Shown one piece after another: positions 63,097 through 64,000 of a stretch of DNA of 64,000 nucleotides. The position numbers were made by a program, and so were the translations under genes. Source of the DNA: JBAZOO01 sp041648735 (lineage in GTDB: Bacteria; Verrucomicrobiota; Lentisphaeria; Oligosphaerales; CAITYL01); the NCBI GenBank assembly GCA_041648735.1, contig JBAZOO010000010.1, positions 1 to 64,000 on the forward strand, read 5' to 3'. Position 1 is the stretch's first letter. Every line of letters starts with the position of its first letter. Below the pieces are notes generated by a model. The model ran no database searches. It was not told the DNA's origin and saw only the letters and a program-made list of their open reading frames with translations.

Positions 63097-63474
63097 ATGG
63101 CCGAGTTCATCAACCCCTTCACCGGCGTCATCCCCGGCCGCAAGCTCAGCCACCGGGAGCTGGTCCGCGCCATCCGCGCCACCCTGGCCGCCGAACATGA
63201 GGCGGTCCACATGTACGAGGCGATCGCCGACGCCACCGACAACCCCGTCGCCAAGGCCATTCTCCAAGACATCGCCAACGAGGAGAAGGTCCACGCCGGC
63301 GAGTTCATGCGCGTCCTGCAAATCCTGGCGGCCGACGAGGCCGGGTTCTACGCCGAAGGCGCCGCCGAAGTCGATGCCGAACTGGCCAAGGAGGGCATCC
63401 GCCCCGCGGCGGCGGCCGCCGCCGACGCCAGCACCCCGGCCGAACCGCCGGCCATCGGCGCCCTCAAGCCCTGA
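63097..63474 (+). CDS. Encapsulin cargo: ferritin-like (rubrerythrin-type) protein
   Basis: 125 residues. Two-helix ferritin-like core with metal ligands in AAEHEAVHMYEAIAD (Glu and His) and IANEEKVHAGEFMRVL (Glu-Glu and His). The short form is expected to dimerise or oligomerise to build full ferroxidase sites. After an Ala/Pro linker the protein ends IGALKP, close to known encapsulin cargo-loading tails (such as IGSLK). It probably oxidises and stores iron inside the shell encoded 41 bases downstream. GGAAAGGAA precedes the ATG. Confidence 0.9.
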   Translation: MAEFINPFTGVIPGRKLSHRELVRAIRATLAAEHEAVHMYEAIADATDNPVAKAILQDIANEEKVHAGEFMRVLQILAADEAGFYAEGAAEVDAELAKEGIRPAAAAAADASTPAEPPAIGALKP

Positions 63475-63515
63475 ACCTCTCCCGCCCCCGCAACCCATCC
63501 CAAACGAGGCCAACC

Positions 63516-64000
63516 ATGAGCAAATTCCTGCACCGTGACGACGCCCCCTTCGCCGCCGCCATCTGGAACAAGATCGACGAAACCGTCGTCCAGGCGGCCA
63601 AAAGCCAGCTCGGCGCCCGCCGGCTCCTGGCGGTGGAAGGCCCCTTCGGCCTCGGCCTGAAAGCCCTCCCCGGCCCGGACCGGCCGGTCAGCGAGGCCAA
63701 CGGCGTCCGCCTCCAGGCCCCCGGCCTGACCCCCGTCGCCCAGCTCCAGGCCAGCTTCCGCCTCACCGCCCGCGACCTCGCCGCCTTCGAGGCCGACGGC
63801 GTCACCCTCGACCTCGGCCCCGCCGCCCATGCCGCCCTCGCCCTGGCCCGCCAGGAGGACGAACTGCTCTTCACCGGCTGCAAGCCCCTCGGGCTGGAAG
63901 GGCTCGCCACCGCCAAAGGCACCCTCAGCCACAAGCTCCGCTCCTGGGACACCGTCGGCACCGCCGCCGAGGACATCATCCGCGCCATCACCGGCCTCGA
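63516..64000 (+). CDS. Encapsulin shell protein (family 1), cut by the window end
   Basis: 161 residues visible. The N-terminus MSKFLHRDDAPFAAAIWNKI and QLGARRLLAVEGPFGLGLKA matches the HK97-fold encapsulin start; LTARDLAAFEADGVTLDLGP, ALARQEDELLFTGCKPLGLE and SWDTVGTAAEDIIRAITGL follow in the expected order. Self-assembles into an icosahedral protein compartment loaded with the preceding ferritin-like protein. The remaining 100 or so residues lie beyond the window. Confidence 0.95.
   Translation, partial: MSKFLHRDDAPFAAAIWNKIDETVVQAAKSQLGARRLLAVEGPFGLGLKALPGPDRPVSEANGVRLQAPGLTPVAQLQASFRLTARDLAAFEADGVTLDLGPAAHAALALARQEDELLFTGCKPLGLEGLATAKGTLSHKLRSWDTVGTAAEDIIRAITGL

Overview
The window comes from a GC-rich, diderm bacterium of the PVC group, most probably a Lentisphaerota/Victivallales-like or Kiritimatiellota-like lineage. 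The evidence is the gene mix: pseudopilin-like secreted proteins with a C-terminal His..Asp-Gly motif, PEP-CTERM proteins, an autotransporter-associated beta-strand (PATR) protein, secreted clan GH-A glycoside hydrolases and a sialate O-acetylesterase, LacI and AraC regulators, and many DUF4143-type ATPase relics. The diderm envelope is shown by a Pal lipoprotein, an Mla-type lipid transport operon, a heptose adenylyltransferase and an outer-membrane beta-barrel protein. Taxonomy is an inference; no rRNA or tRNA gene is present.

Layout. 0.3-6 kb (minus): U32 protein with DUF3656-like region, a eukaryote-type (yeast Aro7-like) chorismate mutase, an UPF0104 membrane protein whose stop codon lies in a TTCACCC tandem array, and a THUMP rRNA methyltransferase. 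6.3-8.8 kb (plus): MreD-like protein and penicillin-binding protein 2. 8.8-10.4 kb (minus): solute-binding protein. 10.5-12.9 kb: SNF2 helicase fragment cut by a decayed IS66 element. 12.9-19.6 kb (minus): accessory carbohydrate locus (pseudopilin, GH-A hydrolase, carbohydrate-binding-like protein, two PEP-CTERM proteins, LacI regulator between long inverted repeats). 19.8-23.6 kb (plus): tightly overlapping Mla-type operon. 23.8-25.8 kb: two broken DUF4143 ATPases and IS66 scars. 25.7-33.6 kb (minus): second carbohydrate locus (pseudopilin, large GH-A hydrolase, sialate O-acetylesterase, QueG-like Fe-S protein, small U32 protein). 33.6-38.6 kb (minus): serine hydrolase and two GH5-like hydrolases, the second bounded by ISL3 ends. 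39-42.8 kb: PATR/PEP-CTERM protein, MDR dehydrogenase and divergent AraC regulator. 42.9-53 kb: housekeeping genes (Mur ligase, bioA, heptose adenylyltransferase, HPt protein, EEP phosphatase, CorA-like channel, cardiolipin synthase, Pal, Nudix, miaB). 52.9-61.5 kb (plus): PadR regulator, alpha-2-macroglobulin with an N-terminal HAAS-like domain, and PBP1C. 61.7-64 kb (plus): outer-membrane protein, encapsulin-associated ferritin-like protein and the encapsulin shell gene, cut by the window end.

The main unexplained signals are: (1) a short palindrome, TGCGGASTCCGCA or its 11-base core, present ten times, mostly inside genes and read in all three frames; (2) a duplicated promoter/upstream module of about 85 bp driving a pseudopilin-hydrolase operon and the PATR protein; (3) repeated association of pseudopilin-like genes with secreted hydrolases; (4) the PadR/HAAS-A2M/PBP1C cassette; (5) the encapsulin nanocompartment pair at the right end; and (6) the QueG-like plus U32 pair linked to sugar hydrolases.
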